From: Pseudonocardia autotrophica
GTDB lineage: Bacteria; Actinomycetota; Actinomycetes; Mycobacteriales; Pseudonocardiaceae
Direction: 5' to 3'
Length of the DNA stretch: 64,000 nt
NCBI RefSeq assembly: GCF_000717175.1
Contig: NZ_JNYD01000023.1
Coordinates: forward strand, 1-64,000
This document shows, piece after piece, positions 17,278 to 25,268 of the stretch (its first letter is position 1; each line of letters starts with the position of its first letter). The notes beneath the pieces are model-generated. The model saw only the letters and a program-made list of their open reading frames with translations. It did not search any database and was not told the origin of the DNA. A program made the translations under genes and the position numbers.

Positions 17278-18885
17278 TCAGGAGGCGAGCAGCTCCAGGC
17301 CCGGGTAGGGGCGGATGTGGGCGCCCGGGGCGCGGGTCGGCGGCGTGGTCGTCGTCGCCGGGGTGAGGGCGGGCAGGTCCGCGGCGGCCCGGTGGACGAT
17401 CGCCTTCCCGCGCAGCATCGCGGGCCGGGCGGTCACGGCGACCCGGGAGCCGGCGGTGCGGACGATGCGCAACGGCTGGGTGCGTGCGACCGCGGTGGCC
17501 GTGCGGGCGGCGAGGATCCCGATACCGGCCGGGTCGACGGGGCGGGCCGTGGCCAGCGCGACCCGGCCGACGGCCGCGCGCACCGGACGGACGGGAACGG
17601 GCAGCCGGCTCGGGAGCCGCAGGCGCGGCCTGTCCTTGGCGACGCCGATCGCCAGCCCGGTCGCGACCACGGCCAGCAGCGGCACCGACGCCAGCGCGGC
17701 CGGGAGCCCGGCGTGCTCCGCGAGGAATCCGATCGCGGGCGGCCCGCCGAGCAGCCCGCTGTAGCCGACGGTCGACGCGAGGGCCACGCCGCGCGAGCCC
17801 GAGTGCGCCCCGGCGCGGGCGATCGTGACCGGGAAGAGGTTGGCCAGACCCAGCCCGACCAGCACGAACCCGGCCAACGCCAGCTCGGGCGACGACGTCA
17901 CCAGCGCGGCGGTCATCCCGGCCGCGGCGAGCAGCGCACCACCGCCGAGCAGCCGGGTCTCGCCAAGCCGGCGCAGCAGCACACCACCGGTCAGCCGGCC
18001 GCAGGCCATCGCCAGCGAGAAGCAGGAGTAGCCGGCGGCGGCCAGCGCCGGCGTGGCGCCGAGGGTCTCGCGCAGGTGCAGGGCACCCCAGTCGGTGATC
18101 GCACCCTCGCCGAAGGCGGTGCAGCCGGCGATCAGGCCGAGCAGCACGACGAGGGCCCGGCCGCGCCGCGGTGGGCCCGCCTCCGCCGGACGGTCGGTGT
18201 CCGGCTCGGCCTCACCGTCGCGCAGCCCGGCCAGCGTCGACCGGGTCGCGGCGACGAGCACGAGACCGACGACACCGACGGCCGCGAGGTGCGGCAGCAC
18301 CGGGCCGAGCGTGGAGGCGACACCACCGGCGGCGGCGCCGGCGAGCCCGCCGAGGCTGAACGCGGCGTGCAGCGCGGGCAGCAGGGCCCGCCCGGGCCGC
18401 CGTGCCTCGACGGCGACGCCCGCGCTGTTGATGGCGACGTTGACCATGCCGGTCAGCGCGCCGAACAGCAGCAGGACGGCGGAGAGCTGCGGGATCGACG
18501 TCGCGAGCCCCGGCAGCGGGACCACCAGCGCGGCGCCCGCGGTGCCGGCGAGCGCGACCCGACCGGCGCCGAAGCGGCCGGCGAGCAGACCGGTGAGCTG
18601 CATGCTGGCCAGGGCGCCGAGCGACACGCAGAGCAGTGCGACGCCCAGCGTCGCGTGGGTGGCGCCGACCTGGGCGGTGACGTCCGGGATCCGGGCGGCC
18701 CAGCTGCCGAACACCGCGCCGTCGAACGCGAAGAGCGCGGTCACGGCCGTGCGCAGCCGGCGGAAGGAGGCCGGCGCGCGGCCGGCGGGATCCGGTCCGG
18801 CCGGAAGCGCCGTACGGGGGAACGGGCGGAGATCACGGAGGCGTACGGGTGCACGCCGGTGCGACCCGACGGGGGTGACGGGCAT
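17278..18885 (-). CDS. MFS transporter (YbjJ-like) with long C-terminal tail
   Basis: The 535-residue protein has about twelve membrane helices starting near residue 48 (TALFAFDGAVFGSWAARIPDV, the pattern of YbjJ/fucose-permease-like MFS proteins). Gly-rich motifs sit in helices 4-5 and 10-11, and a central loop of about 30 residues separates the halves. After the last helix a Pro/Arg/Ala-rich tail of some 110 residues follows, which is unusual for the family and may be disordered. The ATG at 18885 precedes about 45 non-conserved residues; a later start is possible. The substrate is unknown. Confidence 0.82.
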   Translation of the reverse strand: MPVTPVGSHRRAPVRLRDLRPFPRTALPAGPDPAGRAPASFRRLRTAVTALFAFDGAVFGSWAARIPDVTAQVGATHATLGVALLCVSLGALASMQLTGLLAGRFGAGRVALAGTAGAALVVPLPGLATSIPQLSAVLLLFGALTGMVNVAINSAGVAVEARRPGRALLPALHAAFSLGGLAGAAAGGVASTLGPVLPHLAAVGVVGLVLVAATRSTLAGLRDGEAEPDTDRPAEAGPPRRGRALVVLLGLIAGCTAFGEGAITDWGALHLRETLGATPALAAAGYSCFSLAMACGRLTGGVLLRRLGETRLLGGGALLAAAGMTAALVTSSPELALAGFVLVGLGLANLFPVTIARAGAHSGSRGVALASTVGYSGLLGGPPAIGFLAEHAGLPAALASVPLLAVVATGLAIGVAKDRPRLRLPSRLPVPVRPVRAAVGRVALATARPVDPAGIGILAARTATAVARTQPLRIVRTAGSRVAVTARPAMLRGKAIVHRAAADLPALTPATTTTPPTRAPGAHIRPYPGLELLAS

Positions 18886-19148
18886 GAACGTGGGTCCTCG
18901 GGCGGGCCGCGCGCTCCGGCGGCGTCCGGGTTGCCGGCTCGGAGGGGCCCACCGTGACGGTCGCGACGCTCGGGGAGGGCGCGCGCGACGGGCGGTCGGG
19001 GTTTCGGACGCACGACCGCGTGCGTCGACGTTCCACGGTGGCAGAACCCGGGCCGTGAGCGCCAATCCTCCGCAGGTGAGACTGCTCACGATCGATTCAG
19101 ATGAGGGTTCAGTGGGCGAACGGGCGGGGATCCGCCGGGGTTCGGGGC

Positions 19149-19640
19149 TCAGGCCGCGGCGAGGAGGGTCTCGAGCCGGTCGAGGAAGGGGAGCTGCCCC
19201 TTCACGAGCTTGATCCGCGCGGTCGCCAGGTCGAACCAGGCGGCGCGGTCGATCTCCGGGAAGCGCATCCGGCGGCCGGAGTTGCGCGGCCACTCGATCT
19301 CGATCCACGAGCCGTCGTCCGGCCGTTCGGCCACGGCGGCGACCTCCGCGTCGGGCACGTCGCCGCCCAGGGCGAAGCCCAGGACCGTCTTGCGCCGCCC
19401 GGACTGGACGACGAAGCCCAGCTCGTGCAGCTCCCCGGCGGGCGGCGGGAACCCGAGCTCCTCGGCGAACTCGCGGCGCGCGGCGGCGACCGGCTCCTCG
19501 CCCGCGTCGAGCTCGCCCTTCGGGATGGACCAGGCGGCGGCGTCCTTGCGGGACCAGAACGGCCCGCCCATGTGCCCGAGGAGCACCTCGACGATCCCGG
19601 CGCGGTCGCGGTGGAGCAGGATCCCGGCACTCGTCAGCAC
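19149..19640 (-). CDS. Nudix hydrolase
   Basis: The 163-residue protein starts (GTG 19640) with TSAGILLHRDRAG and contains the full Nudix box, GELDAGEEPVAAARREF then AEELG, matching GX5EX7REUXEEXGU. The ending ATARIKLVKGQLPFLDRL is typical of the YfcD/AP4A-like group acting on nucleoside diphosphate derivatives. The extended insertion after the box (VVQSGRRKTVLGFALGGD) fits the same group. It may act in nucleotide-pool cleaning, but the substrate is unassigned. Confidence 0.9.
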   Translation of the reverse strand: MLTSAGILLHRDRAGIVEVLLGHMGGPFWSRKDAAAWSIPKGELDAGEEPVAAARREFAEELGFPPPAGELHELGFVVQSGRRKTVLGFALGGDVPDAEVAAVAERPDDGSWIEIEWPRNSGRRMRFPEIDRAAWFDLATARIKLVKGQLPFLDRLETLLAAA

Positions 19641-19688
19641 GGCGCGATTCTCCGCCCTGCCGCCGGGCCGGTGCCCGCCGGCCTCGAT

Positions 19689-19736
19689 GGATCTGCTCGA
19701 TGGATCTGCTGAGTGGATCTGCTGAGTGGATCTGCT
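19689..19736. repeat. Four 13-bp direct repeats
   Basis: GGATCTGCT recurs at 19689, 19702, 19715 and 19728 with four-base spacers (CGAT, GAGT, GAGT), so the period is 13 bp. The block lies in the 108-bp gap between the UBP-finger and Nudix genes. Confidence 0.7.
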
Positions 19737-19748
19737 CGGGGGATCAGC

Positions 19749-20087
19749 TCAGTGGATCTTCGAGCGCCAGTCGGCGGGCACCCGGCCGGCCGGACCCGGG
19801 ACGGGCTGGGCCTCCGGGCGCGCCGACGGCGGCGCCAGCGCCGGGCCGGACAGTGCGACCTCGCGGTCGTAGTCCCAGAACCAGTCCTCGCCCGGCTCGA
19901 AGCTCTGCACCACGGTGTGCCCGGTGGAGCGGAAGTGCGCGGTCGCGTGCTGCTCGGGGGAGGTGTCGCAGCAGCCGACGTGCCCGCAGGTCGCGCAGCG
20001 GCGCAGGTGCACCCACCAGCCGCCGGCGGCCTCGCACTCCGCGCACCCGGTGCCCGAGGGCGGCACCGACGGGTCGATGGTCGTCAC
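19749..20087 (-). CDS. UBP-type zinc-finger protein
   Basis: The 112-residue protein has one UBP (ubiquitin-hydrolase-type) zinc finger between residues 15 and 70: Cys pairs in GCAECEAAGG and CATCGHVGCCD, then a His-rich segment (SPEQHATAHFRSTGH) and SFEPGEDWFWDYDRE. In eukaryotes this fold binds the free C-terminus of ubiquitin; bacteria lack ubiquitin, so the partner here is unknown. It starts 13 bp after the upstream cNMP-kinase gene and is the last member of a conserved-looking operon with that kinase and a receiver-flavoreductase fusion. The C-terminal 35 residues are Pro-rich. Confidence 0.88.
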   Translation of the reverse strand: MTTIDPSVPPSGTGCAECEAAGGWWVHLRRCATCGHVGCCDTSPEQHATAHFRSTGHTVVQSFEPGEDWFWDYDREVALSGPALAPPSARPEAQPVPGPAGRVPADWRSKIH

Positions 20088-20100
20088 GATTCCTCCACTG

Positions 20101-21531
20101 TCACGATTCGTCGATCAGCGCGTCGAAGGGCAGCAGGACCTGGAAGCGGGTGTTCCCCGGCTCGGAGAGCACGCGCAGGTCGCCGTGGTGCCGGTTGACC
20201 ACGATCCGCCAGGAGATGTCCAGGCCGAGCCCGGTGCCCTCGCCGACGGCCTTCGTGGTGAAGAAGGGCTCGAAGATCCGCGACCGGATCTCCGCCGGGA
20301 CCCCGGGCCCGGTGTCGCCGATCTCGACGAGCAGCCGGTCGCCCTCCCGCGCGGTGCGCACCGTCAGGGTGCCGTGCCCGTCCATCGCCTGGACGGCGTT
20401 GTCGATCAGGTTCGTCCAGACCTGGTTCAGCTCGGCCGCGTAGACGGAGATCTTCGGCAGGCTGCGGTCGAAGTCCTTGACCAGCTGGACGCCGTTCCCG
20501 AACTTGCCGTGCAGCATGACGATCGTGGACTTGAGCAGCTCGTGCACGTCCACGGTCTGGTAGGGCGCCCGGTCCATCTGCGAGTACTGCTTGGCCGCGC
20601 CGACCAGCGTCGAGACCCGGGTCGTCGAGTCCGCGATCTCGTTCATCAGCAGCTCGGTCTCGACGGTGTAGTTCAGCCAGCGGACCGCGCTCTCCAGTAT
20701 CGGCGCGGGCACGCTCGCCTTGACCTGCTGCAGCCAGTCGACGTCGATCCCCGCGGCCACGAAGTTCGGCGCGATGTCCCAGCCGCCCTCGATGCCCTGG
20801 TCGGAGATCCACTCGCCGACCTCGTCCTCGGCGTCGCCGGTCTCGAGCGGGCCGAGCTCGGGGGCCTTGCCGACCCGGTCGGCGGCGTCCTCCTGCAGGC
20901 GCATGAGGGTCTCGAGGTCGGCCCGCTCGTAAGGGCCGGCCGCGATCAGCCCGAGCTTGTGCCGCATCCCGGCGACGCGCTCGCGCAGGGTGGACGTGGC
21001 GCGCACCGCCGCGGCGGCCGGGTTGTTCAGCTCGTGGGTCAGCCCGGCCGACAGCGAGCCGAGGGCGAGGAGCCGTTCGCGCTGGCTGACGGCCTGCTGG
21101 GTGTTCTGGATGCCGAAGAACAGGCCCTCGAGCAGGTGCAGCGCCATCGGGAACCACTCGCGCATCAGCGTGGAGAGCTTCTCGGCGTCGAGCACGTAGA
21201 ACCGCGAACGCACCGTGACCCGCAGCGAGTTGTTGTAGACCTGCGGGACCCGGTCGCCGAGGTAGGCGTGCCAGGCGCCCGCGTACACCCCGGGCTGGGA
21301 CGTCCGCTCGACCTCGACGTCCTCCTCCCCGGACCGCCGGGCGAGCACCACCGTGCCCTCGACCAGCACGTAGAAGCACGTGGCCGGATCGCCCTCGCGG
21401 TACACCTGGCCCGGCTCGAACGTCTCGATCCGGCCCTGCCGGCACAGCGCGTCGAGCTGGTCCGGCTGCAGCTTCTCGAACAGGAAGAGCCGGCGCAGTT
21501 CGTCCGGGTCGCAGGCGATCGGTGCGCTCAT
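20101..21531 (-). CDS. Sensor histidine kinase with N-terminal cyclic-nucleotide-binding domain
   Basis: The 476-residue soluble kinase has an N-terminal cNMP/CRP-like beta-roll (residues about 12-125, with GQVYREGDPATCFYVLVEG), a linker helix, and a dimerisation domain with the phospho-acceptor His166 in LSAGLTHELNNP. A long variable helical insertion and a C-terminal HATPase domain follow (N-box NQVWTNLIDNAVQAM; G1 GDTGPGVP; G2 GEGTGLGL). No membrane helix is present, so input is cytosolic. It is fused in expression to the receiver-flavoreductase gene (the ATG overlaps that gene's TGA by one base), so its phosphotransfer partner is most likely that receiver domain. Confidence 0.9.
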   Translation of the reverse strand: MSAPIACDPDELRRLFLFEKLQPDQLDALCRQGRIETFEPGQVYREGDPATCFYVLVEGTVVLARRSGEEDVEVERTSQPGVYAGAWHAYLGDRVPQVYNNSLRVTVRSRFYVLDAEKLSTLMREWFPMALHLLEGLFFGIQNTQQAVSQRERLLALGSLSAGLTHELNNPAAAAVRATSTLRERVAGMRHKLGLIAAGPYERADLETLMRLQEDAADRVGKAPELGPLETGDAEDEVGEWISDQGIEGGWDIAPNFVAAGIDVDWLQQVKASVPAPILESAVRWLNYTVETELLMNEIADSTTRVSTLVGAAKQYSQMDRAPYQTVDVHELLKSTIVMLHGKFGNGVQLVKDFDRSLPKISVYAAELNQVWTNLIDNAVQAMDGHGTLTVRTAREGDRLLVEIGDTGPGVPAEIRSRIFEPFFTTKAVGEGTGLGLDISWRIVVNRHHGDLRVLSEPGNTRFQVLLPFDALIDES

Positions 21532-23225
21532 CAGGGCCTCTCCAGGTAGCGGTGGACGAGCGACACGGCCATCGCCCCGTCGCCCACGGCCGACGCGACC
21601 CGTTTCACGGAGTCCGCCCGTGCGTCGCCGGCGACGAAGACCCCCGGCAGGCTCGTCTCCAGGTGCAACGGATCCCGGTCCTCGGTCCATCCCGCAGGCC
21701 GCCTGCCCTCGACGACGAGGTCGGGGCCCGCCAGGACGAACCCGCCGGCGTCGCGCTCGACCAGCTCGCCGAGCCAGTCCGTGCGCGGGGTCGCGCCGAT
21801 GAACACGAACAGGTAGCCGGCGTCGACCGTCTCGGTCTCCCCGGTGTTGCGGTCCCGCAGGGTGAGCTTCTCGAGGTGCTCGCCGCCGGTGGCCTCGACG
21901 ACCTCGGTGCACGTCCGGACGGTGATCTCCGGGATGCCCTCGATCTGCTCGATGAGGTACTGCGACATCGAGGCCTGCAGCCCCGGCCCGCGCACCAGCA
22001 TCGTGACGCTGCGGGCGTGCCGGGAGAAGTAGACGGCGGCTTGACCTGCGGAGTTGGCGCCGCCGACGATGTAGACGTCGGCGCCCGCGCAGCCCGCCGC
22101 CTCGGTCAGCGCGGAACCGTAGAACACGCCGCGGCCGGCCAGGTCGGCCAGGCCCGGGGCGTCGAGCTCGCGGTAGCTCACCCCGGTGGCGAGCACGACG
22201 GCGTGCGCATGGATCGCGCTGCCGTCGGCGAACCGGACCGTGCGGGCCGGCCCGTTGGCCTCCAGCGCGACGACCTCGCGCGCGGTCAGCACCTCCGCAC
22301 CGAGCCGGACGGCCTGGCGCCGGGCGCGGTCGGTGAGCTGGGCGCCCGAGACGCCGTCGGGGAAGCCCAGGTAGTTCTCGATCCGGGAGCTCTGCCCGGC
22401 CTGACCGCCGGTCGCGGTGCGCTCGACCAGGACCGTCCGCAGGCCCTCCGACGCGCCGTACACGCTCGCGCCGAGCCCGGCCGGGCCGCCGCCGATCACG
22501 ATGAGGTCGTAGAAGTCCGTGACCGGGACGGTCGCCAGCCCGACGCGCTCGGCGAGCTGCATCTCGTCCGGAGCGACCAGGCACTCCCCGGCGGGGGAGA
22601 TCACCACGGGAAGGTGCGAGTCGTCGACGCCCGCGGCCTGCAGCAGCCGCGCGGCCTCGGGCTGGTCGACGGGGTACCAGCGGTAGGGGACCTGGTTGCG
22701 GGCGAGGAAGTCCCGGACCTCGTGGGAGCGGGCGGACCAGCGGTGGCCGATCACGCGCGTCTCGCAGACCTCCTTGCGGGGAGCGGCCCGCCAGGCGTCG
22801 ATCATGGCGTCGACGACGGGGTAGAGCTTCTCCTCCGGGGGGTCCCAGGGCTTGAGCAGGTAGTGGTCGAGGTCGACGACGTTGATCGCGGTGATGGCGG
22901 CGTCGGTGTCGGCGTAGGCGGTCAGCAGGACCCGCCGGGCCGCGGGGTACAGGTCCATCGCCTGCTCGAGGAACTCCAGCCCGTTCATCCCGGGCATGCG
23001 GAAGTCGGCGAGCAGGACGGCGACGTCGTTGCCGCGCAGCGCCATCTCCTTGAGCGCGTCCAGGGCCTGCTGCCCGGACTCGGCGCGCACGACGCGGAAG
23101 GTCTCGCCGTACCGGCGCCGCAGATCGCGGGCCACGGCGCGGGAGACGCTGGGGTCGTCGTCGACGGTGACGAGGGCGGGCTTGGCGGGGACGAGCGAGG
23201 AGGCAGCCTCCGGCATGGCACCCAT
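21531..23225 (-). CDS. Receiver domain fused to a thioredoxin-reductase-like flavoprotein lacking the CxxC
   Basis: The 564-residue protein has three parts. Residues 15-130 are a response-regulator receiver (acidic VDDDP, phospho-site D74 in LLADFRMPG, K125 in LLKPW). Residues 155-230 look like a glutaredoxin-fold segment with WSARS where a CxxC would sit. Residues 238-560 are an FAD/NAD(P)-binding reductase (GGGPAGLGASVYGASEG; TATGGQAGQSS; NADPH loop VGGANSAGQAA; ARADSVKRVASAVGDG). At the site of the thioredoxin-reductase CATC motif the sequence reads GSAL, so neither redox Cys is present. The nearest Cys is C379 in GCAG. It may therefore pass electrons from NAD(P)H by another route, under control of phosphorylation by the adjacent cNMP kinase. 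Confidence 0.9.
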   Translation of the reverse strand: MGAMPEAASSLVPAKPALVTVDDDPSVSRAVARDLRRRYGETFRVVRAESGQQALDALKEMALRGNDVAVLLADFRMPGMNGLEFLEQAMDLYPAARRVLLTAYADTDAAITAINVVDLDHYLLKPWDPPEEKLYPVVDAMIDAWRAAPRKEVCETRVIGHRWSARSHEVRDFLARNQVPYRWYPVDQPEAARLLQAAGVDDSHLPVVISPAGECLVAPDEMQLAERVGLATVPVTDFYDLIVIGGGPAGLGASVYGASEGLRTVLVERTATGGQAGQSSRIENYLGFPDGVSGAQLTDRARRQAVRLGAEVLTAREVVALEANGPARTVRFADGSAIHAHAVVLATGVSYRELDAPGLADLAGRGVFYGSALTEAAGCAGADVYIVGGANSAGQAAVYFSRHARSVTMLVRGPGLQASMSQYLIEQIEGIPEITVRTCTEVVEATGGEHLEKLTLRDRNTGETETVDAGYLFVFIGATPRTDWLGELVERDAGGFVLAGPDLVVEGRRPAGWTEDRDPLHLETSLPGVFVAGDARADSVKRVASAVGDGAMAVSLVHRYLERP

Positions 23226-23306
23226 CCTGCCCTGCCCGGCCGCGCCGGGTCACCGGCATTCGTCCGCTGTGCGCGCGTGTTCGCCCACGGCTGTACGGGC
23301 GGTCGG

Positions 23307-25268
23307 TCAACCCATCCGTTCCCGCAGGCCACTGGCCCGGCTGACGGGGCGGGCGACGGCGGCGCGGACCGCCTCCTCGCTGCCGACGATCCGGACGGCG
23401 GTGCGGGCGCGGGTCACCGCGGTGTAGAGCAGCTCGCGGGTGAGGAGCGGGGAGTCCGGGGGCGGCAGCACCACGGTGACCCGGGCGAACTGGCTGCCCT
23501 GGCTGCGGTGGACGGTCATCGCGTGCACCGTCTGCACCCCGCCGAGCCGGGCGGGCGCGAACGACTGGGGCGCGTTCGGCCGGCCGAACACCGCCCGCAG
23601 CGCGCCGCCCTGGCGCACGACCACGCCGGTGTCGCCGTTGTACAGGCCGAGGTCGTAGTCGTTGGCCGTGACGAGCAGCGGCCGGCCCGGGTACCACGGT
23701 CCGGGCTGGCCCGGCGCCACCTCGTCGAACCCGGGCAGCGCCTGGGCCAGCCAGCGTTCGACCTCCAGGCCCCAGCGCGTGACGCCGTAGGGGCCGCGGC
23801 GGTGGGCGCAGAGCAGGCGGTGGCGTTCGAGGGCGTCGAGCGCCTCGCCGGTGCGGCCGGCGACCGCCGCGGAGATCAGCGCGCCGGACGCGTCGACCAC
23901 GTCCGCCCGCAGCCCCTCCAGGCCCGCCGGCTCCCGCACCTCCAGGTCGCTCTCCACGAACTGCAGGTCGGCGCGGCCCTCGCGGAGCAGGGCGACCGCG
24001 TCGTCCGCCCGGCCCGCCTGGACCGCGCCGGCGAACTCGGCGATGCCGCCCTCGAAGCGCCAGGTGTGCCGCAGCGTGACCACCCCGTGGACCACCGGCG
24101 GGTCCTCCACGGCGAGCGCCCCGACCTCCCGGAGCCGGTCCTCGAGCGCCGGTTCGGGGCGACCGCCCGCGCGGGCGAGGTCGCCGAGCACCGCGCCCGC
24201 CTCGACGGACGCGAGCTGGTCCGGGTCGCCGACCAGCACGAGCCGGGCGTCGGGCCGGACCGCCTCGAGCAGCCGGGCCATCAGGGTGAGGGAGACCATC
24301 GAGGTCTCGTCGACGACCACGACGTCGTGCGGGAGGCGGTTGGCCCGGTCGTGCCGGAAGCGGCTCGACGACCCGGGGCGCCGCCCGAGCAGCCGGTGGA
24401 TCGTCGACGCCGCCGGGGACCCGACGCGCGCCCGGTCCTCCTCGGGCAGCTCGGCCGTGTGCTGGGCCACCGCCTCGCCGAGCCGCGCGGCCGCCTTGCC
24501 GGTCGGGGCGACGAGCGCGACCCGCAGCGGCGACGGCGAGTCGAGCTCGTGCAGGTCGTGGAGCAGCGCGATCAGCCGGGCGACCGTGGTGGTCTTACCG
24601 GTGCCCGGGCCGCCGGCGAGCACGGTGACCCGGCGCAGGGCGGCGACGGCCGCGGCGAGCCGCTGCAGGTCCGTGCCCTGCGGCGCGTCCGCCTCGTGGC
24701 CGGCCTCGGCCGGGTGGTCGAACAGCCGGGCGAGGGCGGCCCGGAGCCGGCCGGGGTCGACCTCGGGCTGCTCGGCGGCGGCGCGGTCCCGTAGCTCCCG
24801 GCGGACCAGCTCCTCCTCGGCCCAGTAGCGGTCGAGGTAGAGCAGGCCCCGGCCGCCCGCGACCGGGATCATCCGCAGCGGGCGCCCGGACGCGGCGTCG
24901 GCGCCGCTCGCGACCAGCGGGCTCTGCTCGACGGCCGCGCGCCAGGCCGCCGGCTCGGGCCACGGCAGGGCGGAGACGTCGACCGACTCCTCGCCCTCAC
25001 CCAGGACGGTGTGGGCGACCTCGGCCAGGTCGACGCACACCGAGCCGTTGCGGATGGCGCGGACGGTGAGGGCGACGGCGAGCAGCACCTCCTCGGGCTC
25101 ACCCCGGGGATCGCCGCCGAGGCGCCCGAGCCGGCTCGCGACGTGCACGTCCGCAGCCGACAGCACCCCGGCGACGTTGAACTCACCCAGCAGGCCCGCG
25201 GCGGTGCGGGCGGTGCGGAGGTCGTAGGGATCGCGCTCCGGGGCGGCGGCGGTCCGGGGGATGCTCAC
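23307..25268 (-). CDS. recD: Exodeoxyribonuclease V subunit alpha (RecD)
   Basis: The 653-residue SF1B 5'-3' helicase has Walker A VTVLAGGPGTGKTTTVARL, motif Ia VALVAPTGKAAARL, motif II VVVDETSM, motif III LVLVGDPDQLASVEAG, and motifs V/VI near HRSQGSQF and LYTAVTRAR. It is the fast subunit of the RecBCD helicase-nuclease that processes double-strand ends and degrades foreign linear DNA. GTG 25268 overlaps the recB stop (GTGA). Order on the minus strand is recC-recB-recD, all translationally coupled. Having RecBCD is notable, because many actinobacteria rely on AdnAB instead. Confidence 0.95.
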   Translation of the reverse strand: MSIPRTAAAPERDPYDLRTARTAAGLLGEFNVAGVLSAADVHVASRLGRLGGDPRGEPEEVLLAVALTVRAIRNGSVCVDLAEVAHTVLGEGEESVDVSALPWPEPAAWRAAVEQSPLVASGADAASGRPLRMIPVAGGRGLLYLDRYWAEEELVRRELRDRAAAEQPEVDPGRLRAALARLFDHPAEAGHEADAPQGTDLQRLAAAVAALRRVTVLAGGPGTGKTTTVARLIALLHDLHELDSPSPLRVALVAPTGKAAARLGEAVAQHTAELPEEDRARVGSPAASTIHRLLGRRPGSSSRFRHDRANRLPHDVVVVDETSMVSLTLMARLLEAVRPDARLVLVGDPDQLASVEAGAVLGDLARAGGRPEPALEDRLREVGALAVEDPPVVHGVVTLRHTWRFEGGIAEFAGAVQAGRADDAVALLREGRADLQFVESDLEVREPAGLEGLRADVVDASGALISAAVAGRTGEALDALERHRLLCAHRRGPYGVTRWGLEVERWLAQALPGFDEVAPGQPGPWYPGRPLLVTANDYDLGLYNGDTGVVVRQGGALRAVFGRPNAPQSFAPARLGGVQTVHAMTVHRSQGSQFARVTVVLPPPDSPLLTRELLYTAVTRARTAVRIVGSEEAVRAAVARPVSRASGLRERMG

